Shown: positions 25,392 through 38,464 of the stretch, one piece after another
How the letters are laid out: each line of letters starts with the position of its first letter
Numbering within the stretch: the stretch's first letter is position 1
NCBI RefSeq assembly: GCF_019175285.1
Contig: NC_056529.1
Location: 1,598,231 to 1,662,230, forward strand
Direction of reading: 5' to 3'
Origin: Sceloporus undulatus
Taxonomy: Eukaryota; Chordata; Lepidosauria; Squamata; Phrynosomatidae
Length of the DNA stretch: 64,000 bases
Notes under the pieces: model-generated
The model's input: only the letters and a program-made list of their open reading frames with translations
Told to the model about the DNA's origin: nothing
The model's database searches: none
Translations under genes and position numbers: made by a program

Positions 25392-28300
25392 CCGCCTAGT
25401 ATTTTGATTTAGGGCAGCACCCTGGACTGTCCTCTGGTCAGCAGTCCAGGGCCCTGGCTAAAGTAGAGCTAAAATCATAGAGTTGGAAGGGGCCCTCAAG
25501 GACGGAAACTCCAGGTACAGCTGCCCAGCCTCTTTTGGAAGGGGACCCTGCCATCTCTCTAAGGAACTGGTTCCATTGCCCAACCGCTTTTTCTCTCAAG
25601 AAGTTCCTTTAATGTTCCATCAAAATCTATCCTCCTGTCACTTATCAAACGTTCTGTTGAAATCCAGATAAATGACATCCACAGCATTCCCAACATCTAC
25701 TAAACTAGTGATCAAAAATGGATATAAGATTAGTTTGGCAGGATTTGTTCTCGACAAACCCATGCTGGTTCCTACCAAATACTGCATTATCATCTAGATA
25801 TGTGTAAAGAGAGTCTCTTGTAATCTTTTCTAATATTTTTCCTGGTATTGAAGTCAGGCTGACTGGCCTGTGGTTTCCTAGTTCTTTTTTTCTTTCTTCC
25901 TTTTTTGTCTTTTTAAAAGGGAAGAACAGTGTTTGGTCTCCTCCAGTCTTCTGATGTCTTATTGGTTCTCTTGATTTCTCAAAAATGACGACAGATGGTT
26001 CGACGAGTTCCTTCATTACTCTGGGATGAAGTTCATCTGGCTCCACAGATGTGAACTCATTTAAGTTAGCTGGGTGATTCCTGACTAACTCTGTATCAGT
26101 CTATATCCTTATTACAGATTTTAGCTTCTACTTTCAATACTTTTCCTGAGCTTCAGTGTTTCTTATACTAAGGGCGCTAAAGTGCATCCATTCTCCATGT
26201 GTGGTGAGTGTGTGTGCTGAGCTCTGGCGTACTCAGCACAGGGAAGGCATCCTAGCTGCACCCGCTCTGGTACTTTGTAGGTGACTCAGGTGGGTTGTTT
26301 TCACAGTCACAACTTCCAGAGGGGTGAGTGGCCCTTCCCCCAGAACACCCGCTGTCCATTACTTTCATGCCAGCCTTGTGAGGTAGGTTTAGACGCAGGG
26401 TGGCTGGTGGTCACACAGTGACCTTCATGGTAAAGTGCAAGATTTGAACCTGGATGTCCAGTGATGTCACCCCTGTACCATGGTGGGGCTGAAGCCTGAT
26501 TGGGGGGAGGACATGGGTACTGACCTATGTGTCTTCCATGTCCTGTGATGCGGCCCAGCTAGGGCAGGGCAGCAGAGTGTGTGTGTTTGTGTGCCTTCAA
26601 GTCATCTGTCAACTTATGGCGACCCCATAAATTTCATAGGGTTTCCTTAGGCAAGGAATCCTCTGAAGAGGTTTTGCCAGTTCCTTCCTCTGGAAACCAT
26701 GAATCTCTATGAGGAACAACTTAGGCACCTGGGCTTGTTTAGCCTGGAGGATAGAAGGTTAAGAGGTGATATGCTAGCCATGTTTAAGTATTTGAAGGGA
26801 TATCCTATTGAGGATGGAGCAAGCTTGTTTTCTGCTGCTCCAGAGACTAGAACATGGAACAATGGATGGAAGCCACAGGAAAAGAAATTCCAGCTGAACA
26901 TTAGGAGGAACTTCCTGACAGTAAAAGCTGTTCGACCATGGAATACTCTGCCTTGGAGAGTGGTGGAGGCACCCTCTTTGGAGGCAGTTTTTAAACAGAG
27001 GCTGGATGGCTGTTGGGAGTGCTTGGATGGTATCTTCCGGTGTGGCAGAAGGAGCGGGTGGACTAGATGGCCCTTAAGGTCTCTTCCAGCTCTGTGGCTC
27101 TATACCTACAACAGCACCTGATATTCCTTGGTGGTCTCCCATCCCAGCCCTAACTAGAGCTGACCCTGTTTAGCTTCCACAATCAGACTGGACCTGGTGC
27201 CTTAAGTGTATTTAGGTAGGAGGTTGTCTCCATGCAAATACTTCTGCAAGAGGTTTATTTTCCTCTCTGAGGCTGCTTTCAGTCTTCCATGTGGAGCATT
27301 GGCTGATAACGGAGGAGGAAAAGGAGCTGACAGTAGGAAGAGCTGTCTCTGAATGCCAGCTGCAGCAGGAGGAATACAAATGCACAGAGAGCGAGAGGGT
27401 GTGTGTGTGTGCACGTGCATGTCTGAATTTGCTGTGTCCCTGAGAGGTGCCTCTCTGGAAGGCAGCCCTGAGAATGTTCTCATTTCTTCCTCCCTCTTGT
27501 CCATGGTCTCCCCTTCCCCGTCTTGGCCCATCATAGTTCAGCACAGAACATTCCCAAACCCATTACCTTCCGAAAGAATTGGGCCAGCTTTGCAGTTGAG
27601 GGGGAGCCAAGATGCAGCCCTATCCTGCCCCATATTGGAGAGGGAGGGCAGCTCCTCTGTCCCTATCTGGGGGGGTGCTCTGTTCCGCCGCAGGGAGGTC
27701 CTGCCAGCTGCCTCCTTGCAGGAGAGGTGCAGGTTCTGTTCTCCTTTCCAAAGACCATTTCTGCCAACTGAGGCCTTGTGCCCTGGGAGCCACTGGCCTG
27801 TCAGGGACAGCGGGACCCCCAAAGAGACCCAGCACTCTCACATGGGCCACTGTCTTTCCCCATCTGGTTGCCCATCTTGGTTATTCATTAATGGCTTCCT
27901 GAGCAGGCCTTGGTGTCTGGTAAGCCACTGAAGAGGGGTCTGGGAAGGCCAGGGAGATGTTTGTGGGGCTCTGCCACAGCTGCCCCTCCCTCCCTCCAGG
28001 TGGCCATCAGGCTCTGCTGGAATCTGATGGCCAGCTCATGGAAAATGCTCTGGCCTGTGGATGGGTTGATGAAAGAGAGGGCCTGAGAGCAGTCCCTTCC
28101 TTGGGCTGCCTCCTCCCGCATGCCCCCTGCCAAGGTTGGGAAGGGAGTGCTCTAATAGTCACCCTCTGGCTTCAGGGGCAGTGTGAGGGATCCCCATGTG
28201 GTAGGCTGGCACAAATGGGGCTCAGCTAGGGTTTGCAGACTACAGTAGGGCTGCTCGCTTGGCCTGCTTGGGGTTTAAGAATCTGCACATTGAGAGTCCA

Positions 28301-31300
28301 TCATGTTTTTCCCACAGGGGTGGCTGAGCCCTGGAAAGTAGCTGGCAGCTACATGAAGGGTAGGATCCAATCCTCTCCAGCCTTGACAGCCGGTGACAGG
28401 AGGGGGGGTGTCATCTGGGGAGGGGAACATGTGAGTGGTGCAAGTTGACAGCTCCTATCGTCCCTGACTTTTGGCCATGTGCACGTGGTTTGATGGCAGT
28501 TGGAGGCCACAGAGATGGCTGGTCTCTCTTCTGTCTCCTCCATCTCCTTCTCTCTCTTTTATCCCCCCTCCCATTTCTGGGGCCTTGCTCTAAAGCCAGT
28601 AAGTGGTTGCGCAACCCCTTCACTCCCTAGAGGCAGAGAAGGCCTTGAGCTGCTTTGGATTCCCAGAAACAGAGTGTCCCGCACACACACACACCACCCA
28701 TCTCATCTGCTTCCATTCAGTCCCCTCCTGGCCTGCATTCTCCCCCCCCCCCCCCAAAAAAAAAAAAAGCTTCTGTGCTCTTGGACTGCTCAAGATGCCG
28801 ATAAACTTCCAGAAAACCAGCTGACAGGGAATAGCTCTCCCTGTGCTTGGGACCAGGAGGGCCTCTTTAAGGAGGCAAAAAAGTTTGGAGCCCATCAGAT
28901 GCTGGTCTTGTCAGGGTTGTTTGACAGTACATCTGGGCTACAAAGGTAGCAAGCCTGGTGTGAATCCAATGTGCAATGCAGAGGGGTGTGTGGAGAGAGA
29001 AGAAGGGTCCTGTGGGGAGGCAGGTGGGGTTAGGGGGCCAAGAAAGGAAAGGCTCCTTGGCCAGGACTGGACATGCAGAGTGGGTGTTCTTTCAGAAGGC
29101 CAGAGGTTGCCAGCTGGTCCTCATGTTCTGAGACTTTGGGAAGGCGGCAGAGTCCTCCCCTGGCTCTCAGGGCAGAATGGCGGGGGGGGGGGGGGGGAGG
29201 GGGGAGGGGCAGGGGGTAGAAAGGGGGTTTGGAAACAGCAGTATAATCTGTGAATGTTGGGGTGGAGGCAGCCTGTTGGGACATGCTGTACCCACATTGT
29301 GGTGCATGTGTGTTTGCCAGTGGATTTTTAGCCCCAGTTTCATTCCTGGAATGATTTGGGATCAGACCAGCTGAGTGACCAGTCCCGCCACACCCGCAAC
29401 CAGTCTTCCTGTGATCTGTGCAGGGTCCCCCCAATGAGTCCTGGGAGTGCAGGCTGTGTAGGAAGGGTGGCACTGAGAACTGGGGCCTTCGGCAGGCCAT
29501 CTCTCTCCATCCACCATCCTCTTGCTTTTTTCTGAGTCCCGAGCAGTGTGCTTTTTCTCTTCAAGATCTGAAGCTTCACCTCCAGAGCACGGATTATGGG
29601 AACTTTCTAGCCAATGAAGCCTCTCCTTTGACAGTGTCTGTCATCGACGACAAGCTGAAGGAGAAGATGGTGGTGGAGTTCCGCCACATGCGGAACCATG
29701 CCTATGAGCCGCTGGCTAGCTTCCTGGACTTCATCACGTAAGTCTCCCTTGCCAAGCGAGCTCCCCGCCTTCTGTCATCCTGGTCGCCTTGCCCATTTCT
29801 TAGCAACAGGGGCACATGTGGCCTTGGGGAGAGAGGCAGGAGCCAGCTGAGTGGCCTGGCTTATCAGCTTGGTGGCCGAGCCCACAGTTCACCAGCCGCC
29901 TGGAATCTTTACAAGGCTGTTTCCGTTTGTCACTTTTGCTAAACACATCCACCCCACCTAAAGAGTCTTTCAGGTAACTGTTTGCAGACCTTTAGTTTCC
30001 TGGAAATCTGGGTGTGAGGAGAAACCATTTTTCTTGGGCCGCATAAGGAAAACCTGCAGCAGATGTGACTCTGATTTGGATGATCAGCTGCCTTTCCTGG
30101 AGGTTTAACAATACAGGGTCTGGGGCAGGAGTGGAGGCCTTCCAGAGATTGCATGACTACAGTGTCCATCAGCCCTAACCAGTCATTAGATGGTGATGAC
30201 AGCACCAGTTCCACAACCTCTGGAAGGTCCACCCTTGTTTCACCTCCCCCATCCTCATCCCAGAAGCCCCTTGGACCCCTGTCACTTCCTTGTGGAGCCC
30301 AGCCTGCGAAAAGGTGCTAGTTAGGATGGCAGTTGCTGGAGCCTGACAGTTGCTCATGTCAATATGGTTGCCTGTGGGGCACTGGAGAGTGGAATTTGGA
30401 GCATAGTCAGAAGAAGTGCCAGAACGAGTTGGGGGGACACTAGGAAACATGCTTCAGGAGCCCCGGGTGGCAGTGCCTTTGAAGACACAGAGCCCCTAGG
30501 GAGGGCACTCAGCGAGGGCTGAGCTCTGGGCAGTGCTGGAGGGCCCCCCTTGTCAGCTTCTGGGAGGCAGGCCTAAGGCCCCCCAAGGGTGCTCCAGAGC
30601 CTTCTAGCTACCTAGGGCCTTTCCCTGCCTCCTCCTGGTGTCCTTGGTGGTTGAGCTGCTCTTGCTGCTCCTCCTGCATGGCTGGCTGGCTGCAGATTAC
30701 CCTCCCTCAAACCTCATGGGATTTGGCTGGGGAGCCCTCCCTCTGAGGGTGTTCACCTGGCTCAGACCTGATCCATCCAGCTTGGCATCACCTGCGGGGA
30801 TGACTGTGGGTGCTGCCGCTGCCAGTTGTCTCTGGAGAAGGTTCCCTGTTTGGAATCCTTTTTTATGGTTGCTTTGCCCGGGAGGAACTGCAGTAAAACA
30901 GATGTCACTCCATGCAATGCTTTTTATCACTCCCCCACCAAGGTAGCATTTGCCACCTCCACCACCTCTGGGATAGGACCTTTGTTTTATTTCCCTCTTG
31001 CCTCTCCTGACCCTGCAAGGAGCCTTCTCTGCCTTCCTATGCCTCCTAAATACAGGAAGTAAAAGCCTTGGCAAGGGGTTGGCCCTGGAAGAGCTTGTTT
31101 GGTTGGCACTGTCCTCTGCCAAAGACAGGCTCTTTGGGCCTGCCAGGCGGCTCCACTGTGAAGCAGCATGGGGGGGGGGGGTAGAGGACCTCAGCCAGAT
31201 TTCGTATCTGCAGCCCATGGGGTCAGCAGACAGCTGTGTGGGCTCCCTGTTCCTTGGGGCAAGGGCCACGGGGCCCACTTCTGAAGCTGGTGTGCCTCTT

Positions 31301-34300
31301 CCCTCCATCCTCCTCTCACCCCTTGGCTTCCTTGCAGATACAGCTACATGATTGACAATGTCATCCTTCTGATCACGGGAACGCTCCACCAGCGCTCCAT
31401 TGCAGAGTTGGTGCCCAAGTGCCACCCGCTGGGCAGCTTTGAGCAAATGGAGGCTGTGAACATTGCCCAGACACCTGCTGAACTCTACAATGCCATATTG
31501 GTGGACACGCCCCTGGGTGAGTAAGCAAGCTTCAGAGGCTGATCGCTTCTGTTGGGGAGGAGGGGGGCAGATGTGCACTCTTCCAATGCCCAGACACTTT
31601 TAAGGCTGCCGCTTGGTGACTCCTCCTGAGTTAGACCTTTGAAACCTGCCTAAATCCCCCAAGTGGACACCCTTCCCTTGAGCACAGTCCCCCATTGGGC
31701 AACTTCCTGTCTCTTGATGTTTCCTTTCTTTCCAGCGGCCTTTTTCCAAGATTGCATCTCTGAACAAGACTTGGATGAAATGAACATTGAAATTATTCGA
31801 AATACACTGTACAAGGTCAGTGCTCTAAGAGGAGAACAGCTCTCCCTCACTAAAGGGTCTTGTGATATGGTGGTGGGCAAAGACAGAGCAAAGGGTGATG
31901 GATGCTGGCCGAGAGGACCAGAATGAATTTCCAGTGGCGGAGACTTGTCCCGAGCATGGCACATTGTTTCTGCCCTTCTTCCAGGGTCCCAATCAGCTCT
32001 GGTCTTGTGGTGCCAACGCAGAGCAGGGTAAGGCTCTGCTCTTGGCCACCTGTTCTCATAGCAGGGTGGGCAGTCTTGGCTGCTCTTTTGGCCCCAGCAC
32101 TTACCAATGGTGACCAGTTGGGGAAGCTGAAGGTGCTGTGATGTGCCTGCCTAATGCTTTGCAAGCTAGAGGCCAGAAAGCCTTGGAGGCTGCACAGCCC
32201 AAAAGGAACAGAGGACTGGAAACATCTTAGAATGGGAAGGTTGGGCTTTGTGCATTGCCACTAGAGAAGGAAGAGAACCTGTTGCAGCTGGTTCTGCTGG
32301 CATGAATGCCTGTTGGACCAGTTCGCCTTCTTTTGCCCCTGTCTGCCTTCTGCTTGGCAGGGTTTCCTGCCAAGGGGTGTCCTGGCAGTGGCTGGTGTTG
32401 AGAGCTGGTGGTGCCAAAGTGGCTCCTTATGGAGCCTTGCTCTCTTAGAGGTTCCCCAGGGCCCAGTGAGAAAGTAGCACTGCCATTGCAGCCTTGGCAG
32501 GCCAGAACCAAGGCCATTTGCTGGGAGGAAGGAAGAAAAGTGTGGAGCCCCTCATTGAACCACTGGAAAGGGCCTTCCCAGGCTGTGAGGAGCTGGCTGG
32601 TGCGCTCTGATTGGGGTCAGGGCACTCTGCCCCCTTCCAGCCCTGGAAAGGCTTAGGGTAGACTTGGGAGTGGTGCTACCTCTGGTGCTACTCCTAACTG
32701 TTGCTCCCTCTCATCTCCAGCAAAATCATACCTCTTCCCCTGGGATCCTGACCAGGTCTTCCCTGCCAGCAGCTGAGGAGAAGGGTTGGGGTCCAGGAGA
32801 GTGAGAGGCCAGAAGGACAAGGTTGCTTGGGGCAGCCATTTGGTCTTGAGCCTCAGAGGTGCTGTGGGCAAAAGAGACTCATCTCCAAGCGCTCAGCAGA
32901 GGAGTGTTTTATTTTGGAACAAGCCCTAATATTTGGGGTCAGATTTTTAAGGGGAGTGCAGCTGACTTCTATAAGTGGATAAATTCTAGGAACACCAATA
33001 TACATTTGATATGGAAAACAAAAATTTAGAAATCTACTTCTTTGATTTAATTTTTTTTAAGCAATAATTCATCTTTTGGGATGCTACCATCCTTCACCAG
33101 ACCTCAGGTGTTGGGCTATAGAAAATGTAGATAAAGATTTCATTGTTATTATTTACTATTTCTGTAGCCCAAAATCTGAGGAAAAAGGAAGAGGAGAAAG
33201 AAGGGGTGGGAGTGGGATGGCATTTAAGGATGATGGCTCCTGCAGCTGGCAGGAAAAAGTGGAGGAGATCAAGCTTTTCATTTAATCCTCCAGGAACTAA
33301 ACCCACCCTGCTGCTTGCTTTAATAAAGTCTTCTCATTAATAAAGGAGAAGGGTGGGTTTAGAAATTAAAATCTTTGGTGGAAGGAGGAGGAAGAAAAGT
33401 CAAGACTGACTGCTCCTGCCCTGTGGAGCTCTTCTGGGCTGGGGAAGAACATCTCCCACAAAAATATCCTTGAAACTATAGGAACTCAGCTGTGTGCCAT
33501 CAACCTTTGCTTAGGTAGGAGGGTCACCTGGCTGGCGCCTCATAGCTTGGCATGAGCCCCACAGAAAACCCTGAGGCCAGAACTGAGTCTCCTGGCACCA
33601 GCGCTCCCTGGGCAGGTGGCACCATTTCTCCTTGGCTATGTGACTGACTCTCTTCTTCTGGCTGCTCTTCCTCCCCAGGCTTACCTGGAGTCCTTCTACA
33701 AGTTCTGCAAGGCCCTGGGTGGCACAACAGCAGACGCCATGTGCCCCATCTTGGAGGTAGGGACTGGCATGAGATGGAGAACTGGCACGGCTCAGTATGC
33801 TCATGACCATTGAGAGAGAGAAGGATATGGTTTTTACTCTGTTGGCAAATTAGTGCTCTAGCCAGCCTTTTCTGCCCCCGGCCCCAGGCTACTGCCCAGC
33901 CAGTTCTTCCCCACCTGAAAACTCAGGGCAGGACACCAGTTGCCTGCCTGCCCCCATCCCTGGACTGACCCTTTTCTTTCCCTCTTTCCTCACAGTTTGA
34001 AGCTGACCGGAGGGCCTTCATCATCACCATCAACTCCTTTGGTACTGAGCTGTCCAAAGAGGACCGGGCCAAGCTCTTTCCCCACTGTGGGAAACTCTAC
34101 CCAGAGGGCCTGGCCCAGCTCGCCCGGGCAGATGACTATGAGCAGGTCAAAGCCGTGGCTGACTACTACCCGGTGAGGGCCACTGCCTCTTTCCTCCCAC
34201 CCCCCCAACTCCTGCTGATGCTAGATGTGGCTGTGCCTTGGGTTGAACCCTGATTCTTTGCTCTCTCGGAGGCTGCTGTGTGCCTCCTTTGGGCCGCGTG

Positions 34301-35379
34301 CTTCCATCCACTATAGACGCCTCTGAACTCTGTTTTGCACCCCCTTGGCCCTTGGGATGACAGAGGGGTCTCTTCCATTACCTGCTCAGTCATCCCATTT
34401 CTTCCCTCCTGCAGGAATACAAGTTGCTCTTTGAGGGAGCTGGGAGCAACCCTGGAGACAAGACGCTGGAGGACCGATTCTTTGAGCATGAGGTGAGAGG
34501 GGTCTCCTGGACGCTTGGCCTTTAGCACAGCTCTGGGCATTGTAGCCTTCTGGTCAGTTCCTGGCAGTGACAGGGTCTCCTTCTCATTGCACAGGACCTC
34601 TTCCCCCACCTCCACCAAGAGAGGCTGGCCAAAGCCTCCCTCTCCTTTCCCTTTCGGTTTCCTTTTTGCAACTTGTGGGGCTTCCCCGTTTCTGTTCCCA
34701 TATCCCTAACAAGTGGGGTCTGATAGGGAGTTGGAATTTAGCAGTGGAGTCACTCTTCCTTCTTAGAAGTCGCTGGTGGGTCCAGGGAATGAGGCTGAAG
34801 TGAGGATATGTCTAGGGAGTCTTCCCCGGCCCATGACTTTTATATAGAGGCAGCTGAGTGCAAGGAGGAGAGGCCCAAGTGGCTCTGCTCTTGGCAGGAA
34901 CCTGCAAACCGAGATGCCCGGCCTAGTGCCCTCCTTACCCTGCCCTGCCCTTTGCAGCTTCCATCACCCCGCCTCCAGCCCTTGGCCCTCCATGCCTTGG
35001 GAGCAATGGGCAAGTGCCAGGAAGTGCTGCTGTAGAAAGGAAGAGGTGCTCAAAGGACAGCCATATCTTGAAGGGTGGATTTGGATGGGGGGGGGGGGGC
35101 TTGCTGGTGTGTGAGGTGGTAGGGTTTCTATCCAGTTGTGTTCTGGGAGAAGCCAAGAGGGACCATTGAGGGGATGGGCAGCAAAGAGTCATCTCTTTGC
35201 CCTCATTTCCCCAACAGGTGAAGCTGAACAAGTTGGCATTCCTGAACCAATTCCACTTTGGCGTCTTCTACGCTTTCGTGAAGCTGAAGGAACAAGAATG
35301 CCGCAACATTGTCTGGATTGCCGAGTGCATTGCCCAGCGCCACCGGGCCAAGATCGACAACTACATCCCAATCTTCTGA
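22667..35379 (+). CDS. ATP6V0D1: V-type proton ATPase V0 subunit d1, complete, eight exons
   Basis: Subunit d couples the rotor c-ring of the V0 sector to the central stalk of V1 in endosomal and lysosomal proton pumps. Exons are 22667-22802, 29566-29737, 31338-31516, 31736-31815, 33679-33756, 33996-34172, 34415-34492 and 35218-35379; all junctions are GT-AG in agreeing phase, giving 353 aa against 351 in human. Blocks include [98 protein letters not shown] and the C-terminus [13 protein letters not shown]. Identity to the mammalian d1 isoform is nearly complete and excludes the d2 isoform. The N-terminus is MLLSC instead of MS, so it is two residues longer. The 6.7 kb first intron is full of CR1, SINE and MITE copies. 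It is in tandem with AGRP 520 bases upstream, as in human. Confidence 0.98.
23450..23620 (-). mobile_element. CR1 LINE 3' end fragment
   Basis: The plus strand shows GAGTGGGAAGAGACCCCAAG, CCAGTCCAACCCCC, GCCATGCAGGAACTCTCAAT and GGCCATCCAGCCCCTGTTTA, the reverse of a CR1 3' end. It lies in ATP6V0D1 intron 1. Confidence 0.75.
25029..25261. mobile_element. Palindromic foldback MITE, 233 bp
   Basis: Two arms of roughly 108 bases are inverted copies of each other. The left arm has GGCCTGTTACAGACTGCC, AAAATAAAGCTGCTTCGG and GATGCATGCATCC; the right arm ends GGCAGTCTGTAACAGGCC. GGA flanks both ends, a possible 3-base target duplication. It is non-coding. Its family (Harbinger-like or other) is not settled. 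Confidence 0.85.
25354..25389. repeat. (GT)18 microsatellite
   Basis: Pure GT run in ATP6V0D1 intron 1. Confidence 0.97.
25470..26165 (-). mobile_element. CR1 LINE with ORF2 RT segment and 3' end
   Basis: Minus-strand translation contains [38 protein letters not shown] and [20 protein letters not shown], diagnostic of CR1 reverse transcriptase. The 3' end with CATAGAGTTGGAAGGGG lies at 25470. The part between RT and tail is missing, so the copy has an internal deletion. It is one of the better preserved RT pieces in the window. Confidence 0.85.
26355..26490 (-). mobile_element. MIR-like tRNA SINE fragment, reverse
   Basis: The plus strand shows CCTTGTGAGGTAGGTTTAGA, GTGGTCACACAGTGACC and AAGATTTGAACCTGGATGTC, the reverse of a SINE core plus B box. 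Confidence 0.6.
26588..27196 (-). mobile_element. 5S-headed SINE, split by a CR1 insertion
   Basis: The tail and body are at 26588-26696 (plus strand TGCCTTCAAGTCATCTGTCA, TATGGCGACCCCATAA, GAAGAGGTTTTGCCAGTTCC). The 5S head is at 27104-27196 (AGCACCTGATATTCCTTGGT, GGTCTCCCATCC, GACCCTGTTTAGCTTCC, reverse of 5S rRNA). The parts join into one SINE if the CR1 between them is removed. Confidence 0.8.
26697..27103 (+). mobile_element. CR1 LINE 3' end inserted in a 5S SINE
   Basis: Translation reads [50 protein letters not shown] and [20 protein letters not shown], the CR1 ORF2 C-terminus with few disruptions. It is therefore among the youngest copies here. It ends at GCTCTATACC without the usual terminal octamers. 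Confidence 0.88.
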
Positions 35380-36720
35380 GCCTGCCCCCCCCCTGCCCTC
35401 ACCTTAGCAAAGCCCCATAGTTCTCCCTCATTCTCTGCTGCCCCTTGGCCTCAAAGCACATTTGGTGGGGAGTGGCCAGGAGGGGTCTGTGGGGTGTAGC
35501 CAAGGCCCAGGGGAGGATCCCTGCCTCCCTCTCCTCTCCCCCATTGCTGCTACCTTCAGAGTTGTAACGTGTTCACTGTGTGTGTGTGTGTGTGATCTGT
35601 GTAGGTCAGACTCAGTTGTCAGTATTCCCCAAAGCTGGCTTGGCTACGGAGGAGGAGGAGGAGGAGGGAGACCTGTGAGGTGTGGCTGGATTGTGAGCCC
35701 CATGTGTGGCACTCTTTCCCCCAGCAAGACACTCTGTGTGTGGGGGCGAGAAGAGAGGCGCTTGTCTTGACTGCTTATCTTTCTGCAATGGGTTCCTATG
35801 GGACCAGTCTGGAGCCGGTTTGATGGCACTGGTTTGCCTTTCCTTCCTATCAATCTTGGCTCTGCATTTGGGGTGGGGGGTGGGGGGGGGGGAAAGGCTT
35901 TCCCCCCGGGGGGGGGGGGGGGGGGGGGAGTGACTGATGGTGGCTGAGTTGCCTCAGAGGACCAGTGTGCCTGGAGGAAGGGCATTAAACTTGTTCAACC
36001 AGTATAAGGCGCACCCCCTGCATTCTCCATCTCTGCTCTTTGCATTGCCTCTGTGTGTTGGGGGGGGGGCTGTGGCAGACCTGGGGAGGGGGCAGTGGCT
36101 CCTCTGGAAATGGTGGCAGCCTTCCAGGTCAGTCACTTGCCAGTTACAGCGAGGAGGGGAGTGGGTCTTTGTGGATGGCGCCAGGGCCACGGGAGGAAGG
36201 CCTCAGCCACTTCCCAGATGAGTCAAAAGGGCTGCCTTGCCCAGGGGCTTGGGCTGCAGAGGTACTCCCCCAGCCCCTCGTCACTCCAAGCCCCCCAGCA
36301 AGAGCCTCCACTTCCACCATCTGTGGGTCCTGGCACTCTTGCGTGGCTCTCAGGCCGGTTTGTTTGGGCTTCCCTCTGTCTCCTCGTAGTGGCAGTGGTT
36401 GCCTGGCGTCCCAGAAAGCCCTGCCATCTTGAGGCGCAGCGGCTGCCCTGGCCCTTAAATGGCCACCACTCTCCCCTGCTGCCCACAGGCACCCCCTTGC
36501 TAGTGGGGAGGGGTCTCCCTGCTGTGCCTTCCCTCCAATGTGTGAGAGTCTGTGGGGCAGGAGAGGGGGTCCACTGGCCTCTTCCTCCTCCTCTGCTGAT
36601 GCTGGGAAAGACATTGTCTTTGTGAAGATGATGCGCCTGGGCTCCGTTGCTGCCCTCCCTCTGAGTGTTTGCTGTACTGTTCATTTTGCTCTTGAGCTGT
36701 AATAATAAATGATCAACCAA
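35380..36720 (+). other. ATP6V0D1: ATP6V0D1 3' UTR with poly(A) signal at 36704-36709
   Basis: The stop at 35379 is followed by about 1.3 kb ending at AATAATAAATGATC, where AATAAA occupies 36704-36709. The UTR holds a (GT)n at 35578-35594 and long G runs (35870-35930) whose lengths are doubtful. Confidence 0.75.
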
Positions 36721-37876
36721 GATAATTCTCTTTTGATTCCATTCTCTCTCGATACTTCATGGCTAGGAGGGTGAGTGGGCGCATGGATGGAGTTGGTGTC
36801 TTGGGATTTGGCTGTCCCAAAGGTGGACTTGGGAATTACCCCAGACTCCTTCCCTGATGGACTGTGTAGTGATGCGGTTCATGCTCCTGAAGGTAGAAAT
36901 CGTGGCAGCCTCTCATCCCCCTCCCATGGTCCCCAGTCAGGCTGAAGGACCCAGGGGTCCTGGGGTCAGTCTGGCCCTGTTCCTGAGCTTGTGCTGCGCT
37001 GAAAGAATGGAATTGCTAGAGGTTCCCAAGACAAAATATTGTGGAGGGGGAGAAGATGCAAAGAGTGTGGTGGGGTCTCTGTGGCCCCATGGAATTGGTC
37101 TCTTCCCCTCATAAAAGCAGCTTAGTTGGCTGTCTGTCACTCCATCCGGTAGAGGTGAGTTCTGCAGTTTCCAGCTTCACCAGGGGAACCCATTGGCTTC
37201 CAATATGGGGGACCACTCCCCACCCTGCTTGCAGTCTGCACCCTGCGCCTGTCTTCCTAACTGCTTTCCCCACAGACCAAAAGGCCCACTCCCCATGCCT
37301 GCCTCTCCAGCAGGAGCCTTGCCCCCACCCAAATGCCACAGACCCATGAATGGTTGAAGGTGATACTCCTGTTGCCAAGTCTTTCCCTCTTGGTCCCCGT
37401 CCAAAGGGCCAATTCCTTCCTCGTAGCCAGAAGTCAGGAAAGGGAAGCCCCGCTATCTGTGGGCAGCCATGGGAGAGTGGCGCATGGCCCTTGAGCAGCC
37501 CTTCTCCACTTTGGGGCCCCTTTGAAGGGCCTTGGGGTCCCTGCCTCCCTCTGCTCAATTCCTTGCTCACCAGCAAATGACTTCTGCCTTCTGGCCAGCC
37601 TTCTCTTTGAAACCTACAGTCACCTGCAGACCAGACCAGTGTATTGTGTTCTCCACTGGTGGAGAGGCAGAAGAATGGTGGGACTCCAACATGGAGGGGG
37701 CCTTCCCCCTGAGAAGTCTCTCCTGCCCCTCGCTTGTCTTCCAGAGAGGATCCCAGTATGGGGTTCAATGCAGTCAGAGGGAGCCATTCCAGTCCGCTGG
37801 GGCTCTTGGCTGGAGTGGGTGCTGTGTCCCACCAAGATGGCAAGGCACACGCGGCAGGCAGCAACATGAATTTTTT
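36721..37876. other. Spacer between convergent ATP6V0D1 and HSD11B2
   Basis: About 1.15 kb between the two poly(A) signals. No gene or recognised repeat is seen. Confidence 0.5.
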
Positions 37877-38464
37877 TTTATTGTAAGTGGCAATCACAAA
37901 AGGCTTGGCTCTTTGGGGCGAGATTTGCAAGCTGTTGAGCAGCAAACCTCTCTTGGTCCCTGGAGGCAGCATGGCTGCCGTGGCTCAGGTCCGCGTGGCA
38001 ATGAGGCTCTGGGGCTGGGCAGAGGGAAATGTGTAGGGCGCATGTGCGAGAGAAAGTGGCTCTGCTGAGGGCAGAGCAATTGGCACAAGTGGCAGGAGTG
38101 TGTTTGGCTCATCACCAAGGAAAAAGCCCTTCCCCATGCTGACCCAGCGGTCCATCTCTCCAGCCTGGAGGTCAGCTTCTGGCCAGACAGCAGCAGCAAC
38201 AACAACGATAGCAAGAGAAAGCTGGTCAGAGGGTTTCTGAGCCAAAGTTCCTGGAGGTATTTCTTGAAGGTGCAGAGAGCTGTCCATTTTGCGCAGTCGC
38301 CAGCACTGCCCTTGGTTTTGGTACAGACCTGAGGGGTCGGGAGAGCAGGAAGGGACTGCCAGTCGTGGATGGGAACCACCTATACCATGTGCCTTGAGGA
38401 GGAGGGGACTTCCTTGTGCCCCACTGCAAAGGGCATCCCAGGTAGAGTCCCAGGCAGGACGGGG
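37877..38464 (-). other. HSD11B2: HSD11B2 3' UTR with poly(A) signal at 37877-37882
   Basis: On the minus strand AATAAA followed by an A-run lies 580 bases after the stop codon, just before the convergent spacer. Confidence 0.7.

Noticed and set aside
25705-26046. Host gene encoding an RT-like protein
   Set aside because: It is a decayed CR1 ORF2 fragment with matching CR1 3' sequence nearby, inside an ATP6V0D1 intron.
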